Below are positions 17,534 through 25,903 of a stretch of DNA of 64,000 bases, piece after piece. The position numbers and the translations under genes are program-made. The DNA comes from Neorhizobium galegae. Its GTDB lineage: Bacteria > Pseudomonadota > Alphaproteobacteria > Rhizobiales > Rhizobiaceae. Position 1 is the stretch's first letter; each line of letters begins with the position of its first letter. The stretch is taken from positions 310,001 through 374,000 of the forward strand of contig NZ_JAGIPG010000005.1 of NCBI RefSeq assembly GCF_017877055.1, given 5' to 3'. Below the pieces are notes generated by a model, which worked only from the letters and a program-made list of their open reading frames with translations, searched no databases and was not told the DNA's origin.

Positions 17534-17559
17534 TTTTTTATCCTGGGTGATGCCACCAG
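17528..17559 (-). promoter_or_regulatory. Candidate preQ1-I-type riboswitch covering the yhhQ start codon
   Basis: On the minus strand CTGG (17556-17559) pairs with CCAG (17543-17546). The loop between them holds GCAT, which can pair with ATGC formed by the start codon plus the next base (17530-17533). An A-rich linker, GATAAAAAA, joins the stem to the start codon, and CACCC precedes the second arm. This order (P1, 2-nt L1, P2, short L2, ligand cytosine, P1', A-rich L3, P2') is that of preQ1-I aptamers. A plain hairpin CTGGTG/CACCCAG is an alternative fold. Ligand binding would hide the start codon and shut off uptake. Confidence 0.55.
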
Positions 17560-17648
17560 TTGGAGTTTATGAAGGCCAAGAGAAAAGGCCTGGCCGGTAT
17601 TACCCGTTCAAGCCTTGTTCAAAGCCGGATGATTTGGCGTCGGGCCGA

Positions 17649-17948
17649 TTAAGCCGCAGCAGCGACTTCGGCGGTCTTCTTGACGATCTGGCGGCGCAGC
17701 AGGCGGGCGCGCATCGACAGCTCGGTCTCGTTTGACTTCAGGAGGAAGGCATCGAGGCCGCCACGATGTTCGACGGAGCGCAGAGCGTGCGCCGAAACGC
17801 GCAGGCGATAACGCTGGCCGAGAGCGTCGGAGATCAACGTGACCTGGCACAGGTTCGGCAGGAACCGACGGCGGGTCTTGTTGTTGGCGTGGCTTACGTT
17901 GTTGCCGGTCAGAACGCCCTTGCCGGTCAGTTCGCACACACGAGACAT
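17649..17948 (-). CDS. rpmB: 50S ribosomal protein L28
   Basis: Ribosomal protein L28, 99 residues, with the family start MSRVCELTGKG and the NNVSHANNKTRRRF segment. It is slightly longer than the E. coli protein owing to an Ala-rich C-terminal extension usual in alphaproteobacteria. The ATG at 17948 has AAGGTGT upstream. A strong sigma-70-type promoter lies about 90 bases upstream (see 18039-18067). yhhQ follows 115 bases downstream on the same strand. Confidence 0.97.
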   Translation of the reverse strand: MSRVCELTGKGVLTGNNVSHANNKTRRRFLPNLCQVTLISDALGQRYRLRVSAHALRSVEHRGGLDAFLLKSNETELSMRARLLRRQIVKKTAEVAAAA

Positions 17949-18038
17949 GGATACACCTTTGTTCTTCTGCAATCGGATGGTACTTCCGGACAATGCCCGG
18001 TGCGCCGATCCAACTGGTCCTGAGTGGAAAGTTGCGGT

Positions 18039-18067
18039 TCTATAGTCAGTGGGGCTCGTCGCGTCAA
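18039..18067 (-). promoter_or_regulatory. rpmB promoter
   Basis: Minus strand TTGACG (-35, at 18062-18067), a 17-base spacer, and TATAGA (-10, at 18039-18044). This is a close match to the housekeeping sigma factor and places the start of transcription near 18032, about 84 bases before the rpmB ATG. Confidence 0.75.
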
Positions 18068-18199
18068 GCCAAAACCTTGACCTCAGCCCAAGAGAATCCG
18101 CGGGCAGTGCCGTAAAGCGGCTATTTTCTTGCCATGATGCACCGTCTATATGTCTCCGGGAAGACGCTTTCCAGCGTCCTCATCGGTCAGGGCAGAATC

Positions 18200-18973
18200 A
18201 TGAACCTTCGCGGCAGTTTCATCAGTGCCTTCGTGCTCGCCTTCGCGTTCACGACCGTTCCGCTCGGCTCGGCGGAAATCCGGCATGTCAGCGAATACGA
18301 TATCTCGCTCGGGATACTGCCGATCGCCAAGGCATCTTTCGCCAGCGAATTCAACAGCAGCGACTACAGGATCACCGGAACGTTCAAATCGGCCGGGATC
18401 GTCAACATCATCAGCCGCATCTCCGCCGAGACCAGCGTCAGCGGGCGCATGCAGGCCGACAAGCTGCAGGCCGATCGCTACAACCTCGTCTACAGCGCCG
18501 GCCGGCGCACGCGCGTCTATGACGTCGAATACCGTAACGGCAACGTCACCGAGACGACCGTGAAGCCGGAGCCGACCCGCAATCCCGAAACCTGGATTCC
18601 GGTGACCGACAAGGACCTGCACGCGGTGCTCGACCCGTTGAGCGGCCTCATCTTCCCGGGCGACGCCAAGGTCTGCCCCAGCCGGCTGCCGATCTATGAC
18701 GGTGAGTCGCGCATGGATCTGGTGCTGACGCCGAAGGGCACCAAGCCATTCTCGACCGACGGTTTCAAGGGGGAGGCGATCGTCTGCTCGATCCGTTACC
18801 TTCCGAGATCCGGCTTCAAGCGAGGCCGCAGCGATATCGAATATCTGCGCAAGACGCCGATGGAAATCTGGTTTGCCAAGGCGCAGTCGGTAAATGTATA
18901 TGCTCCGGTCTATGCCGTCATCCCGACGAGGATGGGGCAGGTTTATGTGACCGCCGTCAAATATGGCGGCTGA
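18200..18973 (+). CDS. DUF3108 domain protein, exported
   Basis: A 257-residue protein with an N-terminal signal peptide (MNLRGSFISAFVLAFAFTT, cleavage near residue 27) followed by a single DUF3108 domain of predicted beta-rich fold. It is likely periplasmic. Conserved features are YDISLGILPIA near the start of the mature protein and the YDVEYRNGNV stretch. Start at 18200 is chosen for the signal peptide; an ATG at 18134 would precede it with 22 unlikely residues. Function is unknown; in several proteobacteria DUF3108 genes sit near envelope or division genes. The DMT transporter gene begins near its stop. Confidence 0.8.
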   Translation: MNLRGSFISAFVLAFAFTTVPLGSAEIRHVSEYDISLGILPIAKASFASEFNSSDYRITGTFKSAGIVNIISRISAETSVSGRMQADKLQADRYNLVYSAGRRTRVYDVEYRNGNVTETTVKPEPTRNPETWIPVTDKDLHAVLDPLSGLIFPGDAKVCPSRLPIYDGESRMDLVLTPKGTKPFSTDGFKGEAIVCSIRYLPRSGFKRGRSDIEYLRKTPMEIWFAKAQSVNVYAPVYAVIPTRMGQVYVTAVKYGG

Positions 18974-19007
18974 TGGGGCGCTCGTCCGGGCGGCCAGGGG
19001 GGCGGGA

Positions 19008-19895
19008 GTGAAAATCCGGGGTACGTTGATCGGTTTTACGGCGATCCTGATGTGGTCGCTGCTGGCCCTGATGACGGCTGCGTCCGGAAAAGTGCCGCCC
19101 TTCCAGATGAGTGCTATCACGTTCGCGATCGGCAGCCTGCCGGGCATCGTGCTTTTCATCGTCAGACCTGAGCGCATCGCGTTCCTGAAACAGCCGCCGA
19201 AAGTTTGGATCACCGGGATCGGCGGCCTGTTCGGTTATCATTTCCTGTATTTCACGGCGCTCCGGAACGCGCCGGCCGTCGAGGCGGGGCTGATCGCCTA
19301 TCTCTGGCCGCTGTTCATCGTCGTCGGTTCTGCCTTGCTGCCGGGCGAGAGACTGCGCTGGTATCATGTAGCGGGCGCTGTCGCCGGCCTTTGCGGCACG
19401 ATCGCCATCGTCTCCCGCAACGGACTCGCCTTCGATGACGCCTATCTCCTGGGCTACGGGGCTGCCTTTCTCTGCGCCTTCACCTGGTCGGGGTATTCGC
19501 TGCTGACGCGGCGTTTCGACCGGGTTTCCACCGATGTCGTCACCGGTTTCTGCCTCGGTACCTCTCTGCTTTCCCTGATCTGCCATCTGGCGCTCGAGAC
19601 GACCGTCTGGCCGGCCAATGGCAGCGAGTGGGCAGCGGTCGCCGGGCTCGGCCTGCTGCCGGTCGGCGCGGCCTTTTATGCCTGGGACTACGGGGTCAAG
19701 AACGGCGATATCCAGATCATCGGGGCTGCAAGCTACGCGGCGCCGCTGCTGTCGACGCTGATCCTCGTCGCATCGGGCTTTGCCGAGCCGGACTGGCGCA
19801 TTCTGCTTGCCTGCCTGCTGATCACCGGAGGGGCGGTGCTGGCAGCGCGGGATATGTTCCGGCCGAAGCCGCGTGTGGAAGCCGTGGCCGAATAG
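19008..19895 (+). CDS. EamA/DMT-family transporter
   Basis: A 295-residue inner-membrane protein with about ten transmembrane helices in two EamA repeats (roughly residues 5-135 and 150-285), of the drug/metabolite transporter superfamily and closest in feel to YddG-type aromatic amino acid exporters. GTG at 19008 (reading VKIRGTLIG) has AGGGG upstream and starts directly before helix one; an ATG at 18963 inside the preceding gene is an alternative. The substrate is not determined. Confidence 0.85.
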   Translation: MKIRGTLIGFTAILMWSLLALMTAASGKVPPFQMSAITFAIGSLPGIVLFIVRPERIAFLKQPPKVWITGIGGLFGYHFLYFTALRNAPAVEAGLIAYLWPLFIVVGSALLPGERLRWYHVAGAVAGLCGTIAIVSRNGLAFDDAYLLGYGAAFLCAFTWSGYSLLTRRFDRVSTDVVTGFCLGTSLLSLICHLALETTVWPANGSEWAAVAGLGLLPVGAAFYAWDYGVKNGDIQIIGAASYAAPLLSTLILVASGFAEPDWRILLACLLITGGAVLAARDMFRPKPRVEAVAE

Positions 19896-19930
19896 GCGTT
19901 CCTGAAAGGGTCAGGGACGTGGGGGAAGAA

Positions 19931-20584
19931 ATGTATCTGTTGTTATGGGCGGTGCTTGCCGTCTCGGTCGCGCTTGCGATCCATTATTTCCGCTGGCTAA
20001 AAAGGCCTGCCAGTCATCTGCGCACCGTGCTGAAGACCACGCCGGTCTTGCTGCTGGCGCTTTACGCGGCTCTGGCCGGCGCGCCATGGCTGCTCGTGGC
20101 AGCGCTGGCGCTCGGTGTACTCGGAGACGCCTGCCTCGCCTACGAGGGAGAGCCAGCCTTCGTCGCGGGGCTCGCGGCCTTCCTCGCGTCGCATCTTGCC
20201 TATGCGGCGTTGTTCTGGCCATCGATAGACCCCGGCCTGCTGGTCGGCTCTGCCTGGCGTTATACGGCGGCCTGGATCTTCGTCGTGCTGACGGGCATGA
20301 CGCTTTTCATGCTGTGGCGGCCTGCCGGCCGGCTTGCCATCCCGGTCGCCGTCTATGGGGTCGCGATCCTTGCCATGGCGCTTTCAGCGCTGGCGGTGAA
20401 GCCGATCCTGCCATCGGCCGGCGCTGCGCTGTTCGTTATGTCCGACACCGCACTGGCGATCCAGAAATTCCTGGTGAAGCCGGATGCGCCTGTCATGGCG
20501 AGGCTGAAGCCGTTCATATGGGGCACTTACCTCGCGGCACAGCTGATCTTCACATTGGCGATTGCCGGGCTTCCTTCGGTCTAG
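19931..20584 (+). CDS. YhhN/TMEM86-family lysoplasmalogenase-like membrane protein
   Basis: A 217-residue protein with about eight membrane helices, matching the YhhN (TMEM86) family. Its characteristic segments are GVLGDACLA near residue 63 and the C-terminal MSDTALAI with an acidic residue in the membrane. Mammalian members cleave vinyl-ether lysophospholipids; bacteria without plasmalogens also carry the family, so the bacterial substrate is open. The ATG at 19931 follows GGGGGAAGAA. It overlaps the cupin gene tail-to-tail by four bases. Confidence 0.82.
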   Translation: MYLLLWAVLAVSVALAIHYFRWLKRPASHLRTVLKTTPVLLLALYAALAGAPWLLVAALALGVLGDACLAYEGEPAFVAGLAAFLASHLAYAALFWPSIDPGLLVGSAWRYTAAWIFVVLTGMTLFMLWRPAGRLAIPVAVYGVAILAMALSALAVKPILPSAGAALFVMSDTALAIQKFLVKPDAPVMARLKPFIWGTYLAAQLIFTLAIAGLPSV

Positions 20585-21000
20585 GCTGACGGCTCCCAGC
20601 CGGGCGGCGCCATCTCGAAGCTCGAAAACTGAAAGCCGGGTGCGACCGTGCAGCCCACCAGCGTGAAACGGCCGAGCGGCTCCGCCGCCTGCCAGGCGTT
20701 CTCCGGGACCACCGCCTGCGGCCGCTCGCCTTTGGCAAGGTCTGTTCCGAGCGTCACCTCTTCGACCGTCCTTCCGTCGGAAATCCGCAGCAGCAGCGGG
20801 TCGCCGGCATAGAAGTGCCAGATCTCCGATGCATCGCGAACCCGGTGCCAGTGGGAGCGTTCGCCGGCTTCCAGCAGGTAATAGATCGCCGTCGAATGGC
20901 CGCGCGGGCCACCCTGTCCGTCGCGAAACGTCTCGGCATACCAGCCGCCCTCCGGATGCCGCTGCATTCCGAGCGTGGTGATGATCTCCTCCGGTGTCAT
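20581..21000 (-). CDS. Cupin-fold DUF985 family protein
   Basis: A 139-residue single-domain cupin of the DUF985 family: it starts with the typical MTPEEIITTLGMQRHPEGG, then HSTAIYYLLEAGERSHWHRV with metal-binding-type histidines, and a late GCTVAPGFQFSSFE. Such proteins bind a metal in a beta barrel, and some relatives are sugar epimerases; the reaction here is unknown. Its start codon abuts the gloB stop with no gap, so the pair is an operon transcribed from the gloB promoter. Confidence 0.85.
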   Translation of the reverse strand: MTPEEIITTLGMQRHPEGGWYAETFRDGQGGPRGHSTAIYYLLEAGERSHWHRVRDASEIWHFYAGDPLLLRISDGRTVEEVTLGTDLAKGERPQAVVPENAWQAAEPLGRFTLVGCTVAPGFQFSSFEMAPPGWEPSA

Positions 21001-21771
21001 TCAGAAATTGTCCTTGCGTTTGCGGATTTCGGCAAACACCTCCTCGTTGGACCTGCTCTCCATCAGGAGGTTGCGGCGGATGGCCGGGTCTGATGCGCGC
21101 AGGAAGGGATTGGTCTCCTTCTCCAGCCCGATCGTCGTCGGAATGGTGAACCGGCCGGCCGCGCGCTGCGCCTCGATCTCGCTCGCGCGCGCCTGCAGAC
21201 GCTCGTTGTCCGGATCGACGCTCAATGCGAATTTCGCATTCGAAAGCGTATATTCGTGCCCGAAATAGACGGCCGTCTCGTCCGGCAGAACGGCGAGCTT
21301 CTGCAGCGAATGCCACATGTCGGCAGCCGGGCGTTCGAACAGCCGGCCGCAGCCGAGCGCAAACAGCGTATCTGCCGCGAACAGGATCTTGTCGTCCGGG
21401 AAATGGTAGCAGATATGGCCGGCGGTGTGGCCCGGCGTCTCAAGGACGCGGACGAGATGATCGCCGAACTGGAATTCGTCGCCATCCGCCATGGTCTTGT
21501 CGAGGCCGGGGATCGCAACCGCTTCGTTGAACGGGCCGATGATCTCCAGCCCGAATTTCTCCTTGAGCGCCAGGTTGGCTTCGACATGGTCGCCGTGGTG
21601 ATGGGTGGTAAATATGTGGGTGATCTTCCAGCCGCGGCGGGCCGCCGCTTCGAGGATCGGCTTTTCCTCCGGCGCATCGATCGAAGCCGTCAGCCCGTTT
21701 TCCGGGTCATGCACGAGAACGCCGTAATTATCGCTGCGGCATGAAAAAACTTCGAGTTCCAGTGGTCTCAT
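21001..21771 (-). CDS. gloB: Hydroxyacylglutathione hydrolase (glyoxalase II)
   Basis: A 256-residue metallo-beta-lactamase-fold enzyme that hydrolyses S-D-lactoylglutathione to D-lactate and glutathione in methylglyoxal detoxification. The binuclear metal motif THHHGDH (His57, His59, Asp61, His62), GHTAGH, the bridging Asp in FAADTLF, and FGHEYTLSN are all present; the C-terminal substrate domain follows. The ATG at 21771 (MRPLELEVF) is preferred to one at 21861 that overlaps the divergent gene. Confidence 0.95.
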   Translation of the reverse strand: MRPLELEVFSCRSDNYGVLVHDPENGLTASIDAPEEKPILEAAARRGWKITHIFTTHHHGDHVEANLALKEKFGLEIIGPFNEAVAIPGLDKTMADGDEFQFGDHLVRVLETPGHTAGHICYHFPDDKILFAADTLFALGCGRLFERPAADMWHSLQKLAVLPDETAVYFGHEYTLSNAKFALSVDPDNERLQARASEIEAQRAAGRFTIPTTIGLEKETNPFLRASDPAIRRNLLMESRSNEEVFAEIRKRKDNF

Positions 21772-21806
21772 AACATAACCCCATTGCTGAAAGAGTTTTG
21801 CGTCAC

Positions 21807-21835
21807 AATGTAGAGAGTGGTCCCTTGAAGTCCAA
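21807..21835 (-). promoter_or_regulatory. Candidate gloB promoter
   Basis: Minus strand TTGGAC, 17-base spacer, TACATT, placing transcription start about 30 bases before the gloB ATG. The -35 match is only half, so the call rests mostly on spacing and position in the divergent gap. Confidence 0.4.
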
Positions 21836-21859
21836 CCACCGTCTGGTACCAAATTACGC

Positions 21860-22600
21860 ATGCACGCCGATATCGTCGATCTCCGCGAATTCTACCACTC
21901 GCCCCTCGGCCACCTTGCCGAGCAGTCGATCACATTCGCGCTGTCTTCGCTCTGGGCGCGGTTGCCGGAAGAGCGGCTGGTGGGCCTCGGTTATGCGGTG
22001 CCCTATCTCGACCGTTTCCGCGCCGATACGGAACGCACCTTCGCCTTCATGCCGGCAGGGCAGGGGGCGGTGAACTGGCCCGTCAGCGAGCTTTCCTCGA
22101 CCGCGCTTGTCTTCGACGAGGAACTGCCGTTGCCGGACTCGTCCGTCGATCGCGTGTTGATGGTGCATTCGCTGGAATTTGCCGAAAACCCGCGGGAGAC
22201 CTTGAAGGAACTCTGGCGGGTGCTGGCGCCCGGTGGCCGGCTGGTCATCGTCGTGCCCAACCGGCGAGGCGTCTGGGCCCGCATGGAGCACACGCCGTTC
22301 GGTTCCGGTCGGCCCTATTCACGCGGGCAGCTCACCTCACTCTTGCGCGAGACGAATTTCACGCCCGGCGCCAGCGCCGAGGCGCTATTCTTCCCGCCGT
22401 CGAAGATCCGGGCCGTGCTGAGGCTGCGCCACGCCTTCGAGCGCCTGGGCCGGCGCTTCTGGCCGGTGTTTTCGGGGGTCATCGTGCTGGAGGCCCAGAA
22501 GCGGCTCTACCAGGGCCTGCCTGTCGCCGCCCGTGCCTCGCGGCGTGTCTTCGTGCCGGTGCTGGCACCTCAGGGCGTGCCGACGACGCGGATGCGGTGA
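21860..22600 (+). CDS. Class I SAM-dependent methyltransferase
   Basis: A 246-residue protein of the methyltransferase-11 type. The usual glycine-rich motif I is weak (GLGYAVPYLDRF), but the acidic/motif II part DRVLMVHSLEFAENP and the post-II segment LKELWRVLAPGGRLVIVVPN are clear. It is divergent from gloB and upstream of hisC, an order that recurs in rhizobia. The substrate is unknown. Predicted cytosolic. Confidence 0.8.
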   Translation: MHADIVDLREFYHSPLGHLAEQSITFALSSLWARLPEERLVGLGYAVPYLDRFRADTERTFAFMPAGQGAVNWPVSELSSTALVFDEELPLPDSSVDRVLMVHSLEFAENPRETLKELWRVLAPGGRLVIVVPNRRGVWARMEHTPFGSGRPYSRGQLTSLLRETNFTPGASAEALFFPPSKIRAVLRLRHAFERLGRRFWPVFSGVIVLEAQKRLYQGLPVAARASRRVFVPVLAPQGVPTTRMR

Positions 22601-22614
22601 GGGTCGATAGTCCC

Positions 22615-22700
22615 CGCCTCGGCCCTTCGCCTTGGCTCAGGGTGTTCGTCATTCGAAACGATTCGCTGGATCGTTTCTTCGGCTGCGCCCACCACTCCTC
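22615..22700. repeat. Possible dispersed intergenic repeat with a hairpin
   Basis: Part of the 178-base gap before hisC. It contains an 8-bp stem, GAAACGAT with ATCGTTTC, around 22655-22677, flanked by a CCTCGGCCCTTCGCC stretch that looks like rhizobial extragenic repeat DNA. No second copy was found in this window, so the repeat status is a guess. The rest of the gap holds a weak promoter-like TCGACA, 17 bases, TAATGC before hisC. Confidence 0.3.
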
Positions 22701-22778
22701 ACCACTCGACAAAGGCCTTTTTCGGCTTTAATGCCTCAAGATCACCCGCCGTTTAGGCTTTCCAAAAAGGTTGATCCG

Positions 22779-23888
22779 ATGAGCATCGTCACGAGTGAGC
22801 CCGTTCCGCGTCCAGGCATCCTGGATATCGCCGCCTATGTGCCCGGCAAGGAACATGCTCCGGGCGTGGCGCGCGTCTTCAAGCTGTCGTCCAACGAGAC
22901 GCCGCTCGGCGCCAGCCCGAAGGCGATCGAAGCTTTCAAACAGGCTGCCGGCAATCTCGAACTTTATCCGGACGGCCAGGCCATGGCGCTGCGCGAGGCG
23001 ATCGCTTCCGTGCATGGGCTCAATGTCGCGAACATCATGTGTGGCAACGGCTCGGACGAGCTGCTCGGCCTGCTCTGCCACGTCTATCTCGGTGCCGGCG
23101 ACGAGGCCATCATCACCGAGCACGGCTTTCTCGTCTACAAGATCCAGATCATGGGCGCCGGCGCCAGGGCGGTCGAGGTGAAGGAGAAGGATTGCACCGT
23201 CGATGTCGACGCGATCCTGGCTGCCGTCACCGACAAGACCAAGATGGTGTTCATCGCCAATCCCGGCAATCCCACTGGCACCTATGTCCCGGTCGCCGAT
23301 ATCCGCCGCCTCCATGCCGGCCTGCCGAAGAGCGTCATCCTCGTGCTCGACGCGGCCTACGCGGAATATGTGCGCAAGAACGACTATGAGGCCGGCCTCG
23401 AACTGGTGTCCTCCAACAAGAACGTCGTGATGACCCGCACCTTCTCCAAGGTCTACGGCTTGGCGGCGTTGCGTATCGGCTGGATGTACGGCCCGGCCGG
23501 CATTCTCGACGCGCTGAACCGGGTGCGCGGCCCGTTCAACATGAACGCTCCGGCGATCGCCGCGGGTGCTGCCGCGATCCGCGACCAAGCCTTTGTCGAA
23601 ATGGCTGTCGAGCACAACAATCTCTGGCAGGGCAAGCTCACGCATGCGCTGGAGGCGATCGGCCTCACGGTGACGCCTTCGGTCGCCAATTTCGTGCTGA
23701 TCCATTTCCCGGATGTCGATGGCAAGCGTGCGCCGGAGGCGGATGCTTTCCTGACGAGCCGGGGTTACATCCTTCGAGCGGTCAAGGGCTACGGCTTCCC
23801 GAATGCGCTGCGCATGACGATCGGCTCGGAAGAGGCCAATCGCGGCGTCATCGAGACGCTGGGCGAATTCATGGGCAAAAGCGCATGA
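22779..23888 (+). CDS. hisC: Histidinol-phosphate aminotransferase
   Basis: A 369-residue class I/II PLP aminotransferase that makes histidinol phosphate from imidazole-acetol phosphate in histidine synthesis; many also act on aromatic 2-oxo acids. Lys224 (TFSKVYG) is the PLP lysine; SSNETPLG, NPGNPTG and the Arg of LRIGW complete the active site. The ATG at 22779 is chosen by homology. It overlaps tyrC by four bases; this pairing with prephenate dehydrogenase suggests it may also serve tyrosine and phenylalanine synthesis. Confidence 0.94.
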   Translation: MSIVTSEPVPRPGILDIAAYVPGKEHAPGVARVFKLSSNETPLGASPKAIEAFKQAAGNLELYPDGQAMALREAIASVHGLNVANIMCGNGSDELLGLLCHVYLGAGDEAIITEHGFLVYKIQIMGAGARAVEVKEKDCTVDVDAILAAVTDKTKMVFIANPGNPTGTYVPVADIRRLHAGLPKSVILVLDAAYAEYVRKNDYEAGLELVSSNKNVVMTRTFSKVYGLAALRIGWMYGPAGILDALNRVRGPFNMNAPAIAAGAAAIRDQAFVEMAVEHNNLWQGKLTHALEAIGLTVTPSVANFVLIHFPDVDGKRAPEADAFLTSRGYILRAVKGYGFPNALRMTIGSEEANRGVIETLGEFMGKSA

Positions 23889-24814
23889 GCACGCCGCATT
23901 TCGACAGGATCGCGCTGATCGGCATCGGCCTGATCGGCTCGTCGATCGCCCGCGACGTCAAGGAACTTGGCCTGGCCGGCGAGGTGGTGATTTCCAGCCG
24001 CAGTGCCGAAACCCTGAAACGCGCCGAAGAGCTGGCGCTCGGCACGCATTATGTTGCGTCCGCGGCCGATGCGGTGAAGGATGCCGATCTCGTCATCGTC
24101 TCGGTGCCGGTCGGGGCATCGGAAGCGGTCGCCAGGCAGATCGCCGGTAGCCTCAAGCCCGGTGCCATCGTCACCGATGTCGGCTCCACCAAGGCCTCCG
24201 TCATCGCGCAGATGGCGCCGCATATGCCGCAAGGCGTGCATTTCATTCCGGGCCATCCACTGGCGGGCACCGAGAAGTCCGGCCCGGATGCCGGCTTCGT
24301 CGGGCTGTTTCGGGATCGCTGGTGCATCTTCACGCCGCTGCCGGATACGGATCAGGCGGCCCTCGACACGCTAAAATCCTTCTGGATGGCGCTCGGCTCG
24401 CGGATCGACGAGATGGACCCCCAGCACCACGACAAGGTCCTGGCGATCGTTTCCCACCTGCCGCATATCATCGCCTACAACATCGTTGGCACGGCGGACG
24501 ACCTGGAGACGGTGACCGACGCGGAAGTCATCAAATATTCCGCCTCCGGTTTTCGCGATTTCACGCGCCTTGCTGCGTCAGACCCCACCATGTGGCGGGA
24601 TGTATGCCTGCACAACAAGGACGCGATCCTGGAGATGCTGGCCCGGTTTTCGGAGGACCTTGCCTCTCTGCAGCGGGCTATCCGCTGGGGCGAGGGCGAC
24701 AAGCTGTTCGAACTCTTCACCCGTACCCGCGCCATCCGCCGCTCGATCGTTCAGGCAGGCCAGGATGTCGATGCGCCCGACTTCGGCCGCCACGCGCTCG
24801 ACGCCAAGAAGTGA
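23885..24814 (+). CDS. tyrC: Prephenate/arogenate dehydrogenase
   Basis: A 309-residue NAD(P)-dependent dehydrogenase for tyrosine synthesis. The Rossmann motif GIGLIGSS is at about residues 13-20, followed by the conserved GHPLAGTEKSGP stretch and the C-terminal helical dimerisation domain. Prephenate versus arogenate preference cannot be read from the sequence; 'cyclohexadienyl dehydrogenase' is the safe name. It overlaps hisC in an ATGA, so both are translated together. Confidence 0.93.
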   Translation: MSTPHFDRIALIGIGLIGSSIARDVKELGLAGEVVISSRSAETLKRAEELALGTHYVASAADAVKDADLVIVSVPVGASEAVARQIAGSLKPGAIVTDVGSTKASVIAQMAPHMPQGVHFIPGHPLAGTEKSGPDAGFVGLFRDRWCIFTPLPDTDQAALDTLKSFWMALGSRIDEMDPQHHDKVLAIVSHLPHIIAYNIVGTADDLETVTDAEVIKYSASGFRDFTRLAASDPTMWRDVCLHNKDAILEMLARFSEDLASLQRAIRWGEGDKLFELFTRTRAIRRSIVQAGQDVDAPDFGRHALDAKK

Positions 24815-24832
24815 TATCAGCATGTGACCGGG

Positions 24833-25837
24833 TCAGATCGGCGGGATTTCGCCGATCTGGATGAAGCCGCCGGCGAACACCTTGCCGCGGTTGATGGTGA
24901 GATCGAGCGAGGCGCTTTTGCCGCGGCCAAGGGCGGACAGCATGTTGGCGGCTGTTTTCAGCGTCGGCGCGATCTTCGGAAATGCCTGGCTCAGGCTGTC
25001 GCGCCAGGCATCGATCTGCTCGACCCGAAGCTTCAGCTTGCCTGACAGATAACCCTGCTCGTCGAAGGAGAAGGGGCCGGAAACGGTGATCAGCTTGCCG
25101 TCGCCGAGATCTGCCGAAAGGCTGCGCATCTGGCCCTGGGTGCCATAGAGGGCGGTGCCGTTCGGATCGCTGCCGTCGATGATCCCGGCGCGGCCGGTGA
25201 GCGTCATGTCGAGATTGGCCGTGAACCGCGGCAGGAGTTGCGGCAGGTCCTTCATCACCATGTCGGTGTTTTGGAGCGTCACCGCCGCGTCGAGATCAGG
25301 GCCGTTCTGGCGCAGATGGATTTCCGTGTGGCCGGCGCTGATATTGAAGGCCTGGCCGGTTGCGGACGACAGGATGTTGGTTTTTGCATTCTCGATCACG
25401 GTGGAGGTGCGCTCCACGCCGCGAAACCGGGTGATCAGGCTCGACTGGAAATTCTCCCAGGTGGTCGAGACCGAAAGTCCGTGGCCGGTGCGGATCTCGA
25501 CCGGCGAGTCGAGTTCCCATACGATATGGCCCGGATTATAGACTTGGGCGGCGGAGCGCAGCGATCCGAACATTGCGGAAATGCCGTTGGTGCGGTCGTC
25601 GACCGCGACCTTGGAGCAGAACAGGCCGATCCGGAAAGGATAGCCCCGATAGTCCGCGTCGCCGCATTCGGCCGAGATGCCGCGCGTTTCCTGGCTGCCG
25701 AGCAGGGCCAGCGTCCGTTCCTTCAGCACCGAGGCGGCATAGAACCAGCCGGCGGTGTAAAATGCGATCACCAGCACCACCCCGGAGGCGAGTAGCCATA
25801 ATTTGCCGCTGACGCCAGTTCGGCTTGACGCTGCCAT
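24833..25837 (-). CDS. DUF2125 domain protein, exported
   Basis: A 334-residue protein with an N-terminal membrane anchor or uncleaved signal (about residues 10-33, LWLLASGVVLVIAFYTAG) followed by a large beta-rich DUF2125 domain probably in the periplasm. Start at 25837 is chosen because it begins just before that helix; the longer frame to 26029 runs into the divergent ChaC gene. Function is unknown. The family's beta-rich layout resembles envelope bridge-like proteins, but that is only an impression. It converges on tyrC. Confidence 0.85.
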   Translation of the reverse strand: MAASSRTGVSGKLWLLASGVVLVIAFYTAGWFYAASVLKERTLALLGSQETRGISAECGDADYRGYPFRIGLFCSKVAVDDRTNGISAMFGSLRSAAQVYNPGHIVWELDSPVEIRTGHGLSVSTTWENFQSSLITRFRGVERTSTVIENAKTNILSSATGQAFNISAGHTEIHLRQNGPDLDAAVTLQNTDMVMKDLPQLLPRFTANLDMTLTGRAGIIDGSDPNGTALYGTQGQMRSLSADLGDGKLITVSGPFSFDEQGYLSGKLKLRVEQIDAWRDSLSQAFPKIAPTLKTAANMLSALGRGKSASLDLTINRGKVFAGGFIQIGEIPPI

Positions 25838-25903
25838 GATGTTCTCCAATGGTGCTGAAAACTTGGGGCGGGATGCTTCAATTGGAATGGTGTGGCGCGG
25901 GAT

